From assembly GCA_030730545.1 (NCBI GenBank), contig JANQUX010000317.1, positions 1 to 14,859 of the forward strand: a stretch of DNA of 14,859 nt, given 5' to 3'. The stretch's first letter is position 1. Every line of letters starts with the position of its first letter. This DNA comes from Maribacter sp. (lineage in GTDB: Bacteria; Bacteroidota; Bacteroidia; Flavobacteriales; Flavobacteriaceae). The notes beneath the pieces are model-generated. The model was given only the letters and a program-made list of their open reading frames with translations, had not been told where the DNA came from and did not search any database. Both the position numbers and the translations under genes were made by a program. This document shows, one piece after another, positions 1-7,569 of the stretch.

Positions 1-2
1 CC

Positions 3-1142
3 AAAACAGCTGCAAAATTTAATGATAGTGGTATGGCTGAAGTCCGGTTTACGATGAACGCCAATGATATTATTTTAGGCAAGGTCACCATTACAGATAC
101 CGGCTTGGATTATGACAACCAATTCTTCTTTAATATAGATAAGAAATCAAAAATTAAGGTATTGGCAATCGGTGATTCGTCAACAAATTTCTTATCTCGA
201 ATTTATACCGAAGATGATTTCGACTTTACCGCAAGTACTTTAGAAAGGTTAAACTATAGCACCATAGAGAATCAAGATTTGGTACTATTGAACGAGGTTC
301 AAAAAATACCCAGTTCACTTGTTACCGCTCTTAAATCTTTGAGTAAAAATGGTGGCAGTTTCGTATTGATTCCTTCAGTTGATGGGGATATAGCTTCTTA
401 TAACGAATTAGCATCCGCATATTTCAACAGCAAATTTTCAAGCGGAGTATCCCAAGAAATTGCAATATCCGAAGTAAAAATAGAACATCCGTTGTTTACA
501 AATGTGTTTGATAAAAAGGTCTCTGATTTTCAATTTCCGACCGTAAAAAAGTATTTTAAAATAAACTCTAAAGCACCGACAGCGCTTTCTTTTCAGAATA
601 AAGAGCCGTTTTTAATAGGGAATAAAAATGGGTATTTCTTTACAGCAGCAATAAGTAGCGATAATTCAAACTTCAAAAATTCACCCTTAATAGTTCCTGC
701 CTTTTACAATATGGGTATGAACAGTTTAAAGCTACCACCACTGTACGCAACTATTGGCACTGACGTTGAAATAGAATTACCGATTACCCTACAGCAAGAT
801 GATATTATTAAAATTGCTAACGAAACAAATGAATTTATACCGCAACAGCGAGTACTCCCAAAAAAAGTACAGCTTAATTTTATAGAGAACCCGAAAGAGG
901 CTGGCATCTATAAAATTATGCATAATGAGAAAATCATTAGAAACATCAGCTTTAATAACAATAGAAAAGAGAGTGCTTTAACATACACTCCCTTACCCGA
1001 AAACAATAGCAACACATCTCTATCCAATTTCTTTTTAGAAAGTCAAAAAAACAATGCCATAAATGAGTTTTGGAAATGGTTTGCTATTTTAGCATTGGCA
1101 TTTGTTTTCATTGAAACGGTACTTCAAAGATTCTTAAAATAA
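3..1142 (+). CDS. BatA-type membrane protein, C-terminal part (5' end outside window)
   Basis: The reading frame is open from base 3 with no stop, so the first ATG at 33 is probably internal and the gene starts left of the window. The visible part opens with a beta-rich segment, then (about residues 40-120 from the internal Met) a Rossmann-like stretch with KVLAIGD and GGSFVLIPS that resembles the class I glutamine-amidotransferase-like fold seen in large Bacteroidota BatA-domain proteins. One hydrophobic helix (about residues 349-362, FAILALAFVFIETVL) lies just before a short basic C-terminus. In the family the N-terminus carries the BatA domain with two membrane spans; that part is not visible here, so the BatA name is inferred from the C-terminal layout and the gene context. 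The product would be an inner-membrane protein with a large soluble domain. It is first in a tight run with the dihydroorotase-like gene 26 nt downstream. Confidence 0.7.
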   Translation, partial: KTAAKFNDSGMAEVRFTMNANDIILGKVTITDTGLDYDNQFFFNIDKKSKIKVLAIGDSSTNFLSRIYTEDDFDFTASTLERLNYSTIENQDLVLLNEVQKIPSSLVTALKSLSKNGGSFVLIPSVDGDIASYNELASAYFNSKFSSGVSQEIAISEVKIEHPLFTNVFDKKVSDFQFPTVKKYFKINSKAPTALSFQNKEPFLIGNKNGYFFTAAISSDNSNFKNSPLIVPAFYNMGMNSLKLPPLYATIGTDVEIELPITLQQDDIIKIANETNEFIPQQRVLPKKVQLNFIENPKEAGIYKIMHNEKIIRNISFNNNRKESALTYTPLPENNSNTSLSNFFLESQKNNAINEFWKWFAILALAFVFIETVLQRFLK

Positions 1143-1168
1143 ACTAGTAACGAACCAACTATAACCCA

Positions 1169-2428
1169 ATGAATATACTTCTAAAATCAGTTACGATAGT
1201 AAATGAGAACACAAAGAACCTTCATTTAAAGAAGCGGGATATTCTTATTAAAAACGGAGTTACAGATGCTATTGAAACCAACATTGAGCCTAGTGGTAAA
1301 ACAAAAGTTATCGATATAAAAAATTTACATGTTTCTTTAGGATGGTTCGATAGCGGCGTTAGTTTTGGCGAGCCTGGTTACGAAGAAAGAGAGACTATAG
1401 AAAACGGATTGTTAACAGCTGCAAAAAGCGGATTTACAGATGTTATCTTAAATACAAGCAGCCACCCAACACCAGATTCATCTTCAGATATTGTTTATTT
1501 AAAAAATGCCGCCAAGAATCAGTTAACGAACTTGCATCCTCTAGGTAACCTAACGGTAAAAGGTGAAGGCGAAGTACTTGCAGAGCTTTATGATATGAAG
1601 AATGCAGGTGCGTTAGGGTTTTATGACTATAAGCACCCAATGGCGAATGCAAACCTATTAAAAATTGCATTACAGTATGCTCAAAATTTTGAGGCTTTGG
1701 TTTTTTCTTTTCCGATGGATAAAAGCATATCTGGTAAAGGCATCGTTAATGAAGGTATTTCAAGCACCAAATTAGGTTTAAAAGGGATACCTGCCCTAGC
1801 GGAAGAATTACAGATTGCTAGAGATTTATTTATACTTGAATACACTGGCGGAAAATTGTTTATACCCACCATTTCTACGGCTAGCTCGGTAAAACTGATA
1901 GCAGACGCCAAGAAAAAAGGATTACAGGTTTACTGTAGTGTTGCCACTCATAACCTTGTTATTACAGATACAGCACTTGAAGATTTTGATACACAATATA
2001 AAGTAATGCCACCTTTGAGAACGGCAGCCGACACCAAGGCTTTACAAAAAGGGTTAAAAAATGGAACTATCGATTTTGTAACCTCTGACCATACACCTTT
2101 GAACATTGAATTGAAGCATGTGGAATTTGACAATGCCGATTTCGGAAGCATAGGTCTAGAAAGTACATTCGGTATGCTAAATGAATTATTTGGTCATGAA
2201 GAAGCTATTGCCTTACTTACAAAAGGAAGGTCAATTTTCGGAATACATGAGCCTGAATTAAAGGTTGGGCAGCCAGCAAATCTTTCGCTTTTTACTATAG
2301 ATGCAGAGTACAAATTTTCAGAAGATCAGATCTTTAGCTCAAGTAAAAACTCCATCGCAATTGGCGAACAAATGAAAGGCAAAGTAGTAGGTACCATTGC
2401 GAACAACCAAATAGTTTTAAACGCTTAA
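1169..2428 (+). CDS. Dihydroorotase-family protein, predicted catalytically inactive
   Basis: At 419 aa it has the length and landmarks of type I dihydroorotase (PyrC, amidohydrolase superfamily): EPGYEERETIENG at 68-80, the KGIPALAEELQIARD helix at 205-219, MPPLR at 280-284 and TSDHTP at 305-310. The active enzyme cyclises carbamoyl aspartate in pyrimidine synthesis and holds zinc through a DxHxH pair, two later His residues and an Asp. Here DxHxH reads D61-S-G63-V-S65, the substrate Arg before EPG is Gly67, the DHCE His aligns with Phe181, and the HVST His aligns with Thr234. Only the Asp of SDH (307) and an Asp near 153 remain. Four of the metal ligands are therefore missing. By analogy with the inactive PyrC' subunit of Pseudomonas aspartate transcarbamoylase it may scaffold another enzyme, but that is inference. 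Automatic annotation would probably call it dihydroorotase. The next gene starts 3 nt after its stop. Confidence 0.9.
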   Translation: MNILLKSVTIVNENTKNLHLKKRDILIKNGVTDAIETNIEPSGKTKVIDIKNLHVSLGWFDSGVSFGEPGYEERETIENGLLTAAKSGFTDVILNTSSHPTPDSSSDIVYLKNAAKNQLTNLHPLGNLTVKGEGEVLAELYDMKNAGALGFYDYKHPMANANLLKIALQYAQNFEALVFSFPMDKSISGKGIVNEGISSTKLGLKGIPALAEELQIARDLFILEYTGGKLFIPTISTASSVKLIADAKKKGLQVYCSVATHNLVITDTALEDFDTQYKVMPPLRTAADTKALQKGLKNGTIDFVTSDHTPLNIELKHVEFDNADFGSIGLESTFGMLNELFGHEEAIALLTKGRSIFGIHEPELKVGQPANLSLFTIDAEYKFSEDQIFSSSKNSIAIGEQMKGKVVGTIANNQIVLNA

Positions 2429-2431
2429 GTA

Positions 2432-2761
2432 ATGGAAGAAAATTCTAACATACCCGGAAAAACAACCGCCATTGTGGCCTACCTTACAATTGTAGGAGCA
2501 CTAATTGCGATTAGTATGAATTCTGAACCAAAAGACAAATTCGCCCGATTTCATACAAGACAGGCATTCGGACTTCATATTATCTTTATTGGTTTTGCTA
2601 TATTAAACGCACAATGGGGTAATGAATATGGCTTTTACGGTCTATACATATTCTATATTGTACTTTGGTTTTATGCCTTTTTAGGCCTATTGGCAAACAA
2701 ACAACAAGAAGTTCCCGTTTTGGGACCTTACTTTCAAAAATGGTATACTTTCATAAAATAA
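2432..2761 (+). CDS. Small multi-span membrane protein (DUF4870/Tic20-like)
   Basis: This 109-aa protein has three likely membrane segments, at about residues 10-28, 46-63 and 68-90. A charged stretch, KDKFARFHTRQAFG, lies between the first two. Small Bacteroidota proteins with an RFHTRQA-type motif between helices are usually placed in the DUF4870/Tic20-like group and sometimes named import component proteins; their function is not established. There is no signal peptide beyond the first helix and no catalytic motif. The start ATG lies 3 nt after the dihydroorotase-like stop and the stop lies 4 nt before the esterase start, so it is almost certainly co-transcribed with both. The family assignment rests on the motif and the topology only. 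Confidence 0.75.
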   Translation: MEENSNIPGKTTAIVAYLTIVGALIAISMNSEPKDKFARFHTRQAFGLHIIFIGFAILNAQWGNEYGFYGLYIFYIVLWFYAFLGLLANKQQEVPVLGPYFQKWYTFIK

Positions 2762-2765
2762 AATA

Positions 2766-3425
2766 ATGACAACAGCCCCCCTATCTTTAGAACACATTAT
2801 TAGACCTTCTAGCCTAACCGATAAAAAACCACCAGTACTTTTTATGTTACATGGTTACGGCAGCAATGAAGAAGATTTATTTTCTTTCGCACCAGAACTG
2901 CCAGAAGAACTATGTATTATCGCCGTTCGTGCGCCTTATATTTTGCAACCTTATGGGTATGCTTGGTATGCCATTAATTTTGATGATGACAAAGGAAAAT
3001 GGAGCGATAATGACCAAGCCATTGAATCTCGTGACAAAATCAAGAATTTTATTGATGAAGCCTGTTCTACGTATGGTTTAGATGAAAACAATGTAAACCT
3101 TTTAGGTTTTAGTCAAGGTACTATTCTTAGTTATGCCGTGGCATTGTCATATCCTGAAAAAGTGAAGAATATTATCGCTTTAAGCGGATATATTAATGAA
3201 GATATTCTAATTGATTCTTATAAAGATAATAATTTCGAGAACCTTAATTTTTATTGTTCTCATGGCGATATGGACCAAGTGATACCAGTAGATTGGGCAA
3301 GAAAATCCCCTGAAATACTGCAATCTTTAGGTATTAAACATGTATATGAAGAGTTTCCTGCAGGGCATGGTGTTGCACCGCAGAATTTCTACTCCCTTAA
3401 AAAATGGATTTCAGATAAAATCTAG
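2766..3425 (+). CDS. Alpha/beta hydrolase, phospholipase/carboxylesterase family
   Basis: A 219-aa protein, the usual size for the YpfH/EstB-type carboxylesterases that hydrolyse short-chain esters or lysophospholipids. The fold markers are in order: MLHGYGSNEEDL (27-38) for the oxyanion-hole strand and loop, LGFSQG (113-118) with nucleophile Ser116, HGDMDQVIPV (166-175) with acid Asp170, and AGHGV (199-203) with His201. The complete triad suggests an active enzyme. No signal peptide is present, so it is probably cytoplasmic. The true substrate cannot be read from sequence. It is the last gene of the left-hand run, and its TAG stop overlaps the stop of the opposing minus-strand gene; no terminator hairpin is visible between them. 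Confidence 0.9.
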   Translation: MTTAPLSLEHIIRPSSLTDKKPPVLFMLHGYGSNEEDLFSFAPELPEELCIIAVRAPYILQPYGYAWYAINFDDDKGKWSDNDQAIESRDKIKNFIDEACSTYGLDENNVNLLGFSQGTILSYAVALSYPEKVKNIIALSGYINEDILIDSYKDNNFENLNFYCSHGDMDQVIPVDWARKSPEILQSLGIKHVYEEFPAGHGVAPQNFYSLKKWISDKI

Positions 3426-3916
3426 TTACTACGCGTATATAAAAGGTGATCTATCAAGGTAAAATCTACCCCAAGGTCATCTTTTAATTCATATTTGATC
3501 AATAATTCTCCCCAATATTTACCATCAGAAAAGTCGGTAAGTATCCATTTATGGTTCAATACTTTTATTTTATTGATCTTAAATTCGCTCTGCATTCCCT
3601 CATAAGGTACTAATGGGTTATCCCCTTTTTGGGCATTCGTTTCCAATAATTTATCGGCAACGTATGCTGCAGGATTTTTTAGATCTAAATGTTCGAAATA
3701 AGCAAGTGCATCGTCATTGTTCTCTAAAGAGAAATACTGCATATCAAGTACCTTCAAAGAAGATTTCTGAACCGAGTCTTTCAAATTTTCAACTTTACTC
3801 TCTAGCCTTGTAATTGTTTTAGCATTTGCTTTAGTCATATTACCACTGCTTACCACTAGGTATAAACAGATTAAGGATACAAATAGAAATAAGTAAAGGT
3901 ATATTTTGCTCTTCAT
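3422..3916 (-). CDS. Hypothetical membrane-anchored protein with coiled coil
   Basis: A 164-aa protein of unrecognised family. Residues 4-23 (YLYLFLFVSLICLYLVVSS) form an uncleaved signal anchor or signal peptide, and a short coiled-coil stretch follows at about 34-54 (TITRLESKVENLKDS). The remainder is a soluble domain, presumably on the periplasmic side, rich in Asp, Lys and aromatic residues and ending DFTLIDHLLYTRSN. No catalytic motif was found. The start lies 2 nt after the stop of the upstream metallo-hydrolase gene, so the two form a minus-strand operon. Its TAG stop shares the palindrome CTAG with the TAG of the convergent esterase gene. Confidence 0.75.
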   Translation of the reverse strand: MKSKIYLYLFLFVSLICLYLVVSSGNMTKANAKTITRLESKVENLKDSVQKSSLKVLDMQYFSLENNDDALAYFEHLDLKNPAAYVADKLLETNAQKGDNPLVPYEGMQSEFKINKIKVLNHKWILTDFSDGKYWGELLIKYELKDDLGVDFTLIDHLLYTRSN

Positions 3917-3918
3917 AG

Positions 3919-4695
3919 TTAAATAGTAATTGTTAAATTATCGTATGCCAAATGTACATTTTTCGGAAGCATTTTTTCCACTTCGTCATGAAAACCAAGC
4001 AAGTGGCTTATATGTGTAAAATATGCTCTATCTGGGTTTACCTCTTTAATAAAGGCTATAGCTTCTTCTAAATTGAAATGAGAAATATGTGGCTCTAATC
4101 TGAGTGCATTGACCACTACCACTTTAGATCCTTTTATTTTTTCTAACTCTTTGGGTCCAATCGATTTTACATCGGTCAAGTAAGTAAAATCTCCTAACCT
4201 AAAGCCGAAGACCTGAAGTTCGTTATGCAAGACATTAATCGGTGTAACCTCACTATTACCAATCTTAAATGACTCGTTATTCTTAATTAAATTGATATCG
4301 ACCGTAGGTGCGCCCGGGTACTTGTTCTTTTCTTGAAATATATACGCAAAACGAGTTTTTAAAGACTCCACCACCCTTTTATGTGCGTAAATAGGAATAT
4401 TACCCTGTCTAAAGAAAAAAGGACGTATATCATCAAGCCCTGCAGTATGATCAGAATGTTCGTGGGTATATAAGATTCCATCTAAATGTCTAACATTATG
4501 GGTAAGCATTTGCTGGCGAAAATCTGGTCCGCAATCAATAACATAGTTATAATCGTCCCAAGAAAGTAAAACCGAAACTCGTAATCTCTTATCTTTAGGA
4601 TTGTCACTTAAGCATACAGGGTGTGTACTACCAATTATTGGAATACCTTGAGAAGTTCCAGTTCCTAAAAATGTAACACGTAAATTGTCAATCAT
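3919..4695 (-). CDS. Metallo-beta-lactamase-fold hydrolase, PhnP-like
   Basis: A 258-aa protein whose FLGTGTSQGIP start (9-19) and HEHSDH motif (78-83) place it in the metallo-beta-lactamase superfamily, close to the PhnP-type cyclic phosphodiesterases. Likely metal ligands are His78, His80, Asp82 and His83, then His157 (VLHNE), Asp175 (YLTDV) and His228 (FTHIS). All core ligands are present, so it should be an active metal-dependent phosphodiesterase or related hydrolase. PhnP itself opens 5-phosphoribosyl 1,2-cyclic phosphate, but no phn genes are visible here and the substrate remains open. No signal peptide is present, so it is cytosolic. It is first in a two-gene minus-strand operon. A TAAATTTG box lies only 7-14 bases ahead of the start codon, which suggests a very short leader. 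Confidence 0.9.
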   Translation of the reverse strand: MIDNLRVTFLGTGTSQGIPIIGSTHPVCLSDNPKDKRLRVSVLLSWDDYNYVIDCGPDFRQQMLTHNVRHLDGILYTHEHSDHTAGLDDIRPFFFRQGNIPIYAHKRVVESLKTRFAYIFQEKNKYPGAPTVDINLIKNNESFKIGNSEVTPINVLHNELQVFGFRLGDFTYLTDVKSIGPKELEKIKGSKVVVVNALRLEPHISHFNLEEAIAFIKEVNPDRAYFTHISHLLGFHDEVEKMLPKNVHLAYDNLTITI

Positions 4696-4701
4696 GTGCT
4701 A

Positions 4702-4733
4702 CAAATTTAATTCCTTTTTAATAAAAATGGCAA
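4702..4733 (-). promoter_or_regulatory. Promoter of the PhnP-like gene
   Basis: On the minus strand TAAATTTG (4709 down to 4702) matches the Bacteroidota -7 consensus TAnnTTTG. A TTG (4733-4731) lies 21 bases further upstream as a candidate -33 element. Transcription would start around 4698, leaving a leader of only about 3 nt before the ATG at 4695. Confidence 0.5.
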
Positions 4734-4815
4734 TTGAAAATTATAAGATCACTGTATTTAGAAGGGAATAAAAACAATAACCGAAAGTTATTCCATTTTT
4801 TTGTGGCTATTGCCC

Positions 4816-4843
4816 TTTGTAACAACCATTCTTTATAACTTTG
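4816..4843 (+). promoter_or_regulatory. Promoter of the 481-aa conserved gene
   Basis: TAACTTTG at 4836-4843 fits TAnnTTTG exactly, with TTTG at 4816-4819 as the probable -33 element 16 bases upstream. The start codon lies 22 bases downstream, giving a leader of roughly 19 nt. Confidence 0.6.
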
Positions 4844-4865
4844 TTCAAAGCTAAACAGTTAAAAA

Positions 4866-6311
4866 ATGGCATCGGTATTAAAAAGAGATAGTGTTTTTGA
4901 AAATATTCCCTCTATTAAAGCAAAAACCCTTCGTATAAATCTGAATCCGGATATATATGGAACCTTCGCAGAAATTGGCGCCGGACAAGAAACCGCACGT
5001 CATTTCTTTAGATCGGGTGGTGCCTCGGGTACTATTGCAAAAGCAATGAGTGCTTACGACAAAGATTTTAGTGATGCAATTTATGGTATTGAGACAGATG
5101 GGCGATATGTAACCCAAGCTCGATTAAAAACCATGCTTGATTATGAAATGCAATTGATGGAAGAGCGTATTAGTCGCGAAAACCACCCTGACAGATTGTT
5201 CTTTTCATACGCAAATACAGTAGCAACCATAGATTTCTCTAAACGCTACAAAGGTCATGGTTGGATCGGTATTCGTTATCAATTAGACGCAAAGCAGAAA
5301 GAATATGATGAAATAATCTTACATATTCGTTTTAAACAGAACGAGGCAAGATTGCAGCAAGAAACACTTGGTATTCTAGGTGTAAACCTTATTTATGGAG
5401 CTTTCTATAAATATGACAAGCCGAAGAAAATGCTGAAATATCTATATGACCATATAGATAAAGATACCTTAGAGATTGATATGATCAACTTCTCTGGACC
5501 AAATTTCAAAGAGGTCGATAACCGTTTAATGAGTTTGCAACTTATTAAAAATGACATGACAGATGCCGTTATGTTCGGTCCTGATGGCAACAACTTACTA
5601 CCTGCAGCCATACTTTACAAAAAAAATATTTTAGCGTTACGTGGTAGTTTTAGACCCGTTACCAAGGTAAATTTAGATATGTTTGAGAAGTCTTATGACA
5701 TTTTCATTCGTGATAAAGGTGTTGATCAAAATAATACTATTGTAATATTCGAGATCACACTTTCGAACTTAAAAGCATCTGGAGAAATTGATGAACAAGA
5801 TTTCATGGACAGGGCAGAATTACTATGCTCACTAGGGCATTCGGTAATGATTTCTAAGTTTCAAGAATATTATAAATTGGTAGAATACTTTAACAATTAT
5901 ACCAAAAACAGAATTGGCTTGACCATGGGTGTTAATAATCTGGTAGATATTTTCGATGAAAAATATTACCGTCACTTAAGTGGTGGTATACTAGAAGCTT
6001 TCGGTAAATTATTCTTTAAAGATTTACAGGTGTATCTATACCCAATGAAGAACCCAGACACTGGTCAGATAATGACAAGTAATAATGTTAAGGTTCACCC
6101 ACGTATGAAAGAACTGTACAAGTTCTTTAAGTACAACGGTAAGGTTATGGACATTATAGACTACGAACCAGAAGTCATGCATATTTTCTCTAGAGATGTT
6201 CTTAAGAAATTAATGAACAATGACGAAGGATGGGAAAAAATGCTACCAGAAGGTATTGCCGAAATCATTAAGAAAAAACAATTATTTACAAGAAAACCAG
6301 AAGAAGAATAG
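4866..6311 (+). CDS. Conserved large cytosolic protein of unknown function
   Basis: A 481-aa protein with no signal peptide and no membrane segment. The best-marked region is near the N-terminus: NLNPDIYGTFAEIGAGQE (25-42), then HFF and GGASGTIAKAMSAYD (51-65), a Gly-rich conserved block that suggests a binding loop. A second notable stretch is MFGPDGNNLLPAAILYKKN, near 235-255. The C-terminus is charged and ends EEE. I recognise the type as a long conserved Bacteroidota protein. Such proteins can carry unrelated automatic names, including TonB-dependent receptor and nicotinate-nucleotide adenylyltransferase; nothing here supports either name, since there is no beta-barrel, no signal peptide and no nucleotidyltransferase HxGH motif. 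It has its own promoter and a strong terminator, so it is probably monocistronic. Confidence 0.8.
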   Translation: MASVLKRDSVFENIPSIKAKTLRINLNPDIYGTFAEIGAGQETARHFFRSGGASGTIAKAMSAYDKDFSDAIYGIETDGRYVTQARLKTMLDYEMQLMEERISRENHPDRLFFSYANTVATIDFSKRYKGHGWIGIRYQLDAKQKEYDEIILHIRFKQNEARLQQETLGILGVNLIYGAFYKYDKPKKMLKYLYDHIDKDTLEIDMINFSGPNFKEVDNRLMSLQLIKNDMTDAVMFGPDGNNLLPAAILYKKNILALRGSFRPVTKVNLDMFEKSYDIFIRDKGVDQNNTIVIFEITLSNLKASGEIDEQDFMDRAELLCSLGHSVMISKFQEYYKLVEYFNNYTKNRIGLTMGVNNLVDIFDEKYYRHLSGGILEAFGKLFFKDLQVYLYPMKNPDTGQIMTSNNVKVHPRMKELYKFFKYNGKVMDIIDYEPEVMHIFSRDVLKKLMNNDEGWEKMLPEGIAEIIKKKQLFTRKPEEE

Positions 6312-6349
6312 CCAATTTAAATAATTGATTATCAAATTATTATATATTA

Positions 6350-6379
6350 AAAACGCCCATTCTAAATGGGCGTTTTTTT
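6350..6379. terminator. Bidirectional intrinsic terminator
   Basis: A perfect 12-bp stem (6350-6361 with 6365-6376) encloses a 3-base loop, with a GC-rich centre (CGCCCAT) and a T run at 6373-6379. The left arm starts with a run of A, so it can also serve the minus strand. It sits between the convergent 481-aa gene and the peroxiredoxin gene. Confidence 0.9.
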
Positions 6380-6398
6380 ATTCTAAAGAAGCGTAATT

Positions 6399-6851
6399 CT
6401 AGTCTAATAATTGAGCTGCATGATCTTTGGTCTTCACCTTATCGATCACTTTCACCACTACCCCATCACCATCTATTACAAAAGTTTTTCTATGGATGCC
6501 ATCATACTCACGACCCATAAATTTCTTTAATCCCCATACACCAAAAGCATTAAGTACGGTATGATCTTCATCTGCCAATAATGGAAATGGAAAGTCATAT
6601 TTCTCTTTAAATTTTGCCTGGCTTTTTTCAGAATCGGCACTTACACCTAAAAGTTCATACCCTTCAGATTGCAATTCTTTATAATTATCCCTTAAATTAC
6701 AAGCCTCGGCTGTACAACCAGGTGTATTAGCTTTAGGGTAGAAAAAAACAATTAATTTTTTACCTGTATAGTCTTTTAAAGAAATGGTATTACCATCTTG
6801 ATCTTTAGCAGAAAACGAAGGAACTTTATCACCAACTTTTAACGTATTCAT
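6399..6851 (-). CDS. bcp: Thioredoxin-dependent peroxiredoxin, Bcp/PrxQ type
   Basis: A 150-aa protein that reduces hydrogen peroxide and organic hydroperoxides with electrons from thioredoxin. The thioredoxin-fold strand VFFYPK (35-40) runs into NTPGCTAEAC (42-51), which carries peroxidatic Cys46 and resolving Cys51 five residues later, the hallmark of the atypical 2-Cys Bcp/PrxQ group. FGVWGLKKFMGREYDGIHRKTFVID is the family C-terminal strand region. Length is normal for Bcp. No signal peptide is present, so it is cytosolic. It is transcribed divergently from the endonuclease III gene across a 55-bp gap that contains -7 boxes for both directions, and it ends at the bidirectional terminator shared with the 481-aa gene. 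Confidence 0.95.
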   Translation of the reverse strand: MNTLKVGDKVPSFSAKDQDGNTISLKDYTGKKLIVFFYPKANTPGCTAEACNLRDNYKELQSEGYELLGVSADSEKSQAKFKEKYDFPFPLLADEDHTVLNAFGVWGLKKFMGREYDGIHRKTFVIDGDGVVVKVIDKVKTKDHAAQLLD

Positions 6852-6864
6852 ACATGAAGTTTTA

Positions 6865-6872
6865 TAAATTTG
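6865..6872 (+). promoter_or_regulatory. -7 box for the endonuclease III gene
   Basis: TAAATTTG matches TAnnTTTG exactly. The predicted start of transcription is near 6876, about 30 nt ahead of the ATG at 6907. The -33 region would lie inside the first codons of the divergent peroxiredoxin gene and shows no clear TTTG. Confidence 0.5.
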
Positions 6873-6890
6873 TGTTTAAATATTTGCAAT

Positions 6891-6898
6891 CAAAATTA
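6891..6898 (-). promoter_or_regulatory. -7 box for the peroxiredoxin gene
   Basis: On the minus strand the bases read TAATTTTG, an exact TAnnTTTG match. Transcription would start near 6887, some 36 nt ahead of the start codon at 6851. No convincing -33 element is visible. The two divergent -7 boxes are only 18 bp apart, so the two transcripts would overlap at their 5' ends by about 11 nt. Confidence 0.45.
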
Positions 6899-6906
6899 AA
6901 CAATTA

Positions 6907-7569
6907 ATGACGAAAGCCGAAAAAATAGCATTTACAATTTCTACACTTCAAGAGCTATACCCAGAAATTCCTGTGCCACTAGATCACAAAGATCCGTACA
7001 CGTTATTAATAGCAGTATTAATGTCAGCACAAAGTACTGATGTGAGAGTAAATAAAATTACTCCCCTCCTATTCGCTAAAGCTGACAACCCTTATGATAT
7101 GATAAAATTAAGCGTAGAAGAAATACGTGAAATTATAAAACCTGTAGGTTTATCGCCAATGAAAGCCAAGGGCATACATGGGTTATCGCATATATTAATT
7201 GATAAACACAATGGGCAAGTACCAAAAGAATTAGAATATTTGGAAGAATTACCGGCTGTTGGCCATAAAACTGCAAGTGTTGTAGTATCGCAAGCTTTTG
7301 GTATACCGGCATTTCCTGTAGATACACATATTCATAGACTACTATATAGATGGGGCTTTACCAACGGAAAAAATGTGGTGCAGACTGAAAAAGATGCAAA
7401 GCGATTATTCCCTAAAGAAATTTGGAACGACCTTCATTTACAAATAATCTGGTATGGTCGAGAATATTCACCTGCAAGAGGCTGGGATATGGATAAAGAT
7501 ATTATTACAAAGACTATAGGTAGAAAAACAGTACTAAACGACTACTATAAAAATAAAAAAGCCCGCTAA
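6907..7569 (+). CDS. nth: Endonuclease III, lacking the iron-sulfur cluster
   Basis: A 220-aa HhH-GPD DNA glycosylase/AP lyase that removes oxidised pyrimidines in base excision repair. The helix-hairpin-helix reads LEELPAVGHKTA (112-123) with catalytic Lys121, and VDTHIHRL (138-145) carries Asp139, matching Lys120 and Asp138 of E. coli Nth. MSAQSTD (39-45) is the normal N-terminal helix motif. In E. coli four Cys near the C-terminus hold a [4Fe-4S] cluster just after HGR. Here the matching stretch (YGREYSPARGWDMDKDIITK, 183-202) has none, and the whole protein contains no cysteine. The catalytic core is intact, so it is probably active without a cluster. The last four codons form the left arm of the downstream terminator. 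Confidence 0.93.
   Translation: MTKAEKIAFTISTLQELYPEIPVPLDHKDPYTLLIAVLMSAQSTDVRVNKITPLLFAKADNPYDMIKLSVEEIREIIKPVGLSPMKAKGIHGLSHILIDKHNGQVPKELEYLEELPAVGHKTASVVVSQAFGIPAFPVDTHIHRLLYRWGFTNGKNVVQTEKDAKRLFPKEIWNDLHLQIIWYGREYSPARGWDMDKDIITKTIGRKTVLNDYYKNKKAR

Noticed and set aside
2851..3081. 76-aa plus-strand frame inside the esterase gene
   Set aside because: It lies wholly inside a gene with a complete catalytic triad and shows no recognisable domain.
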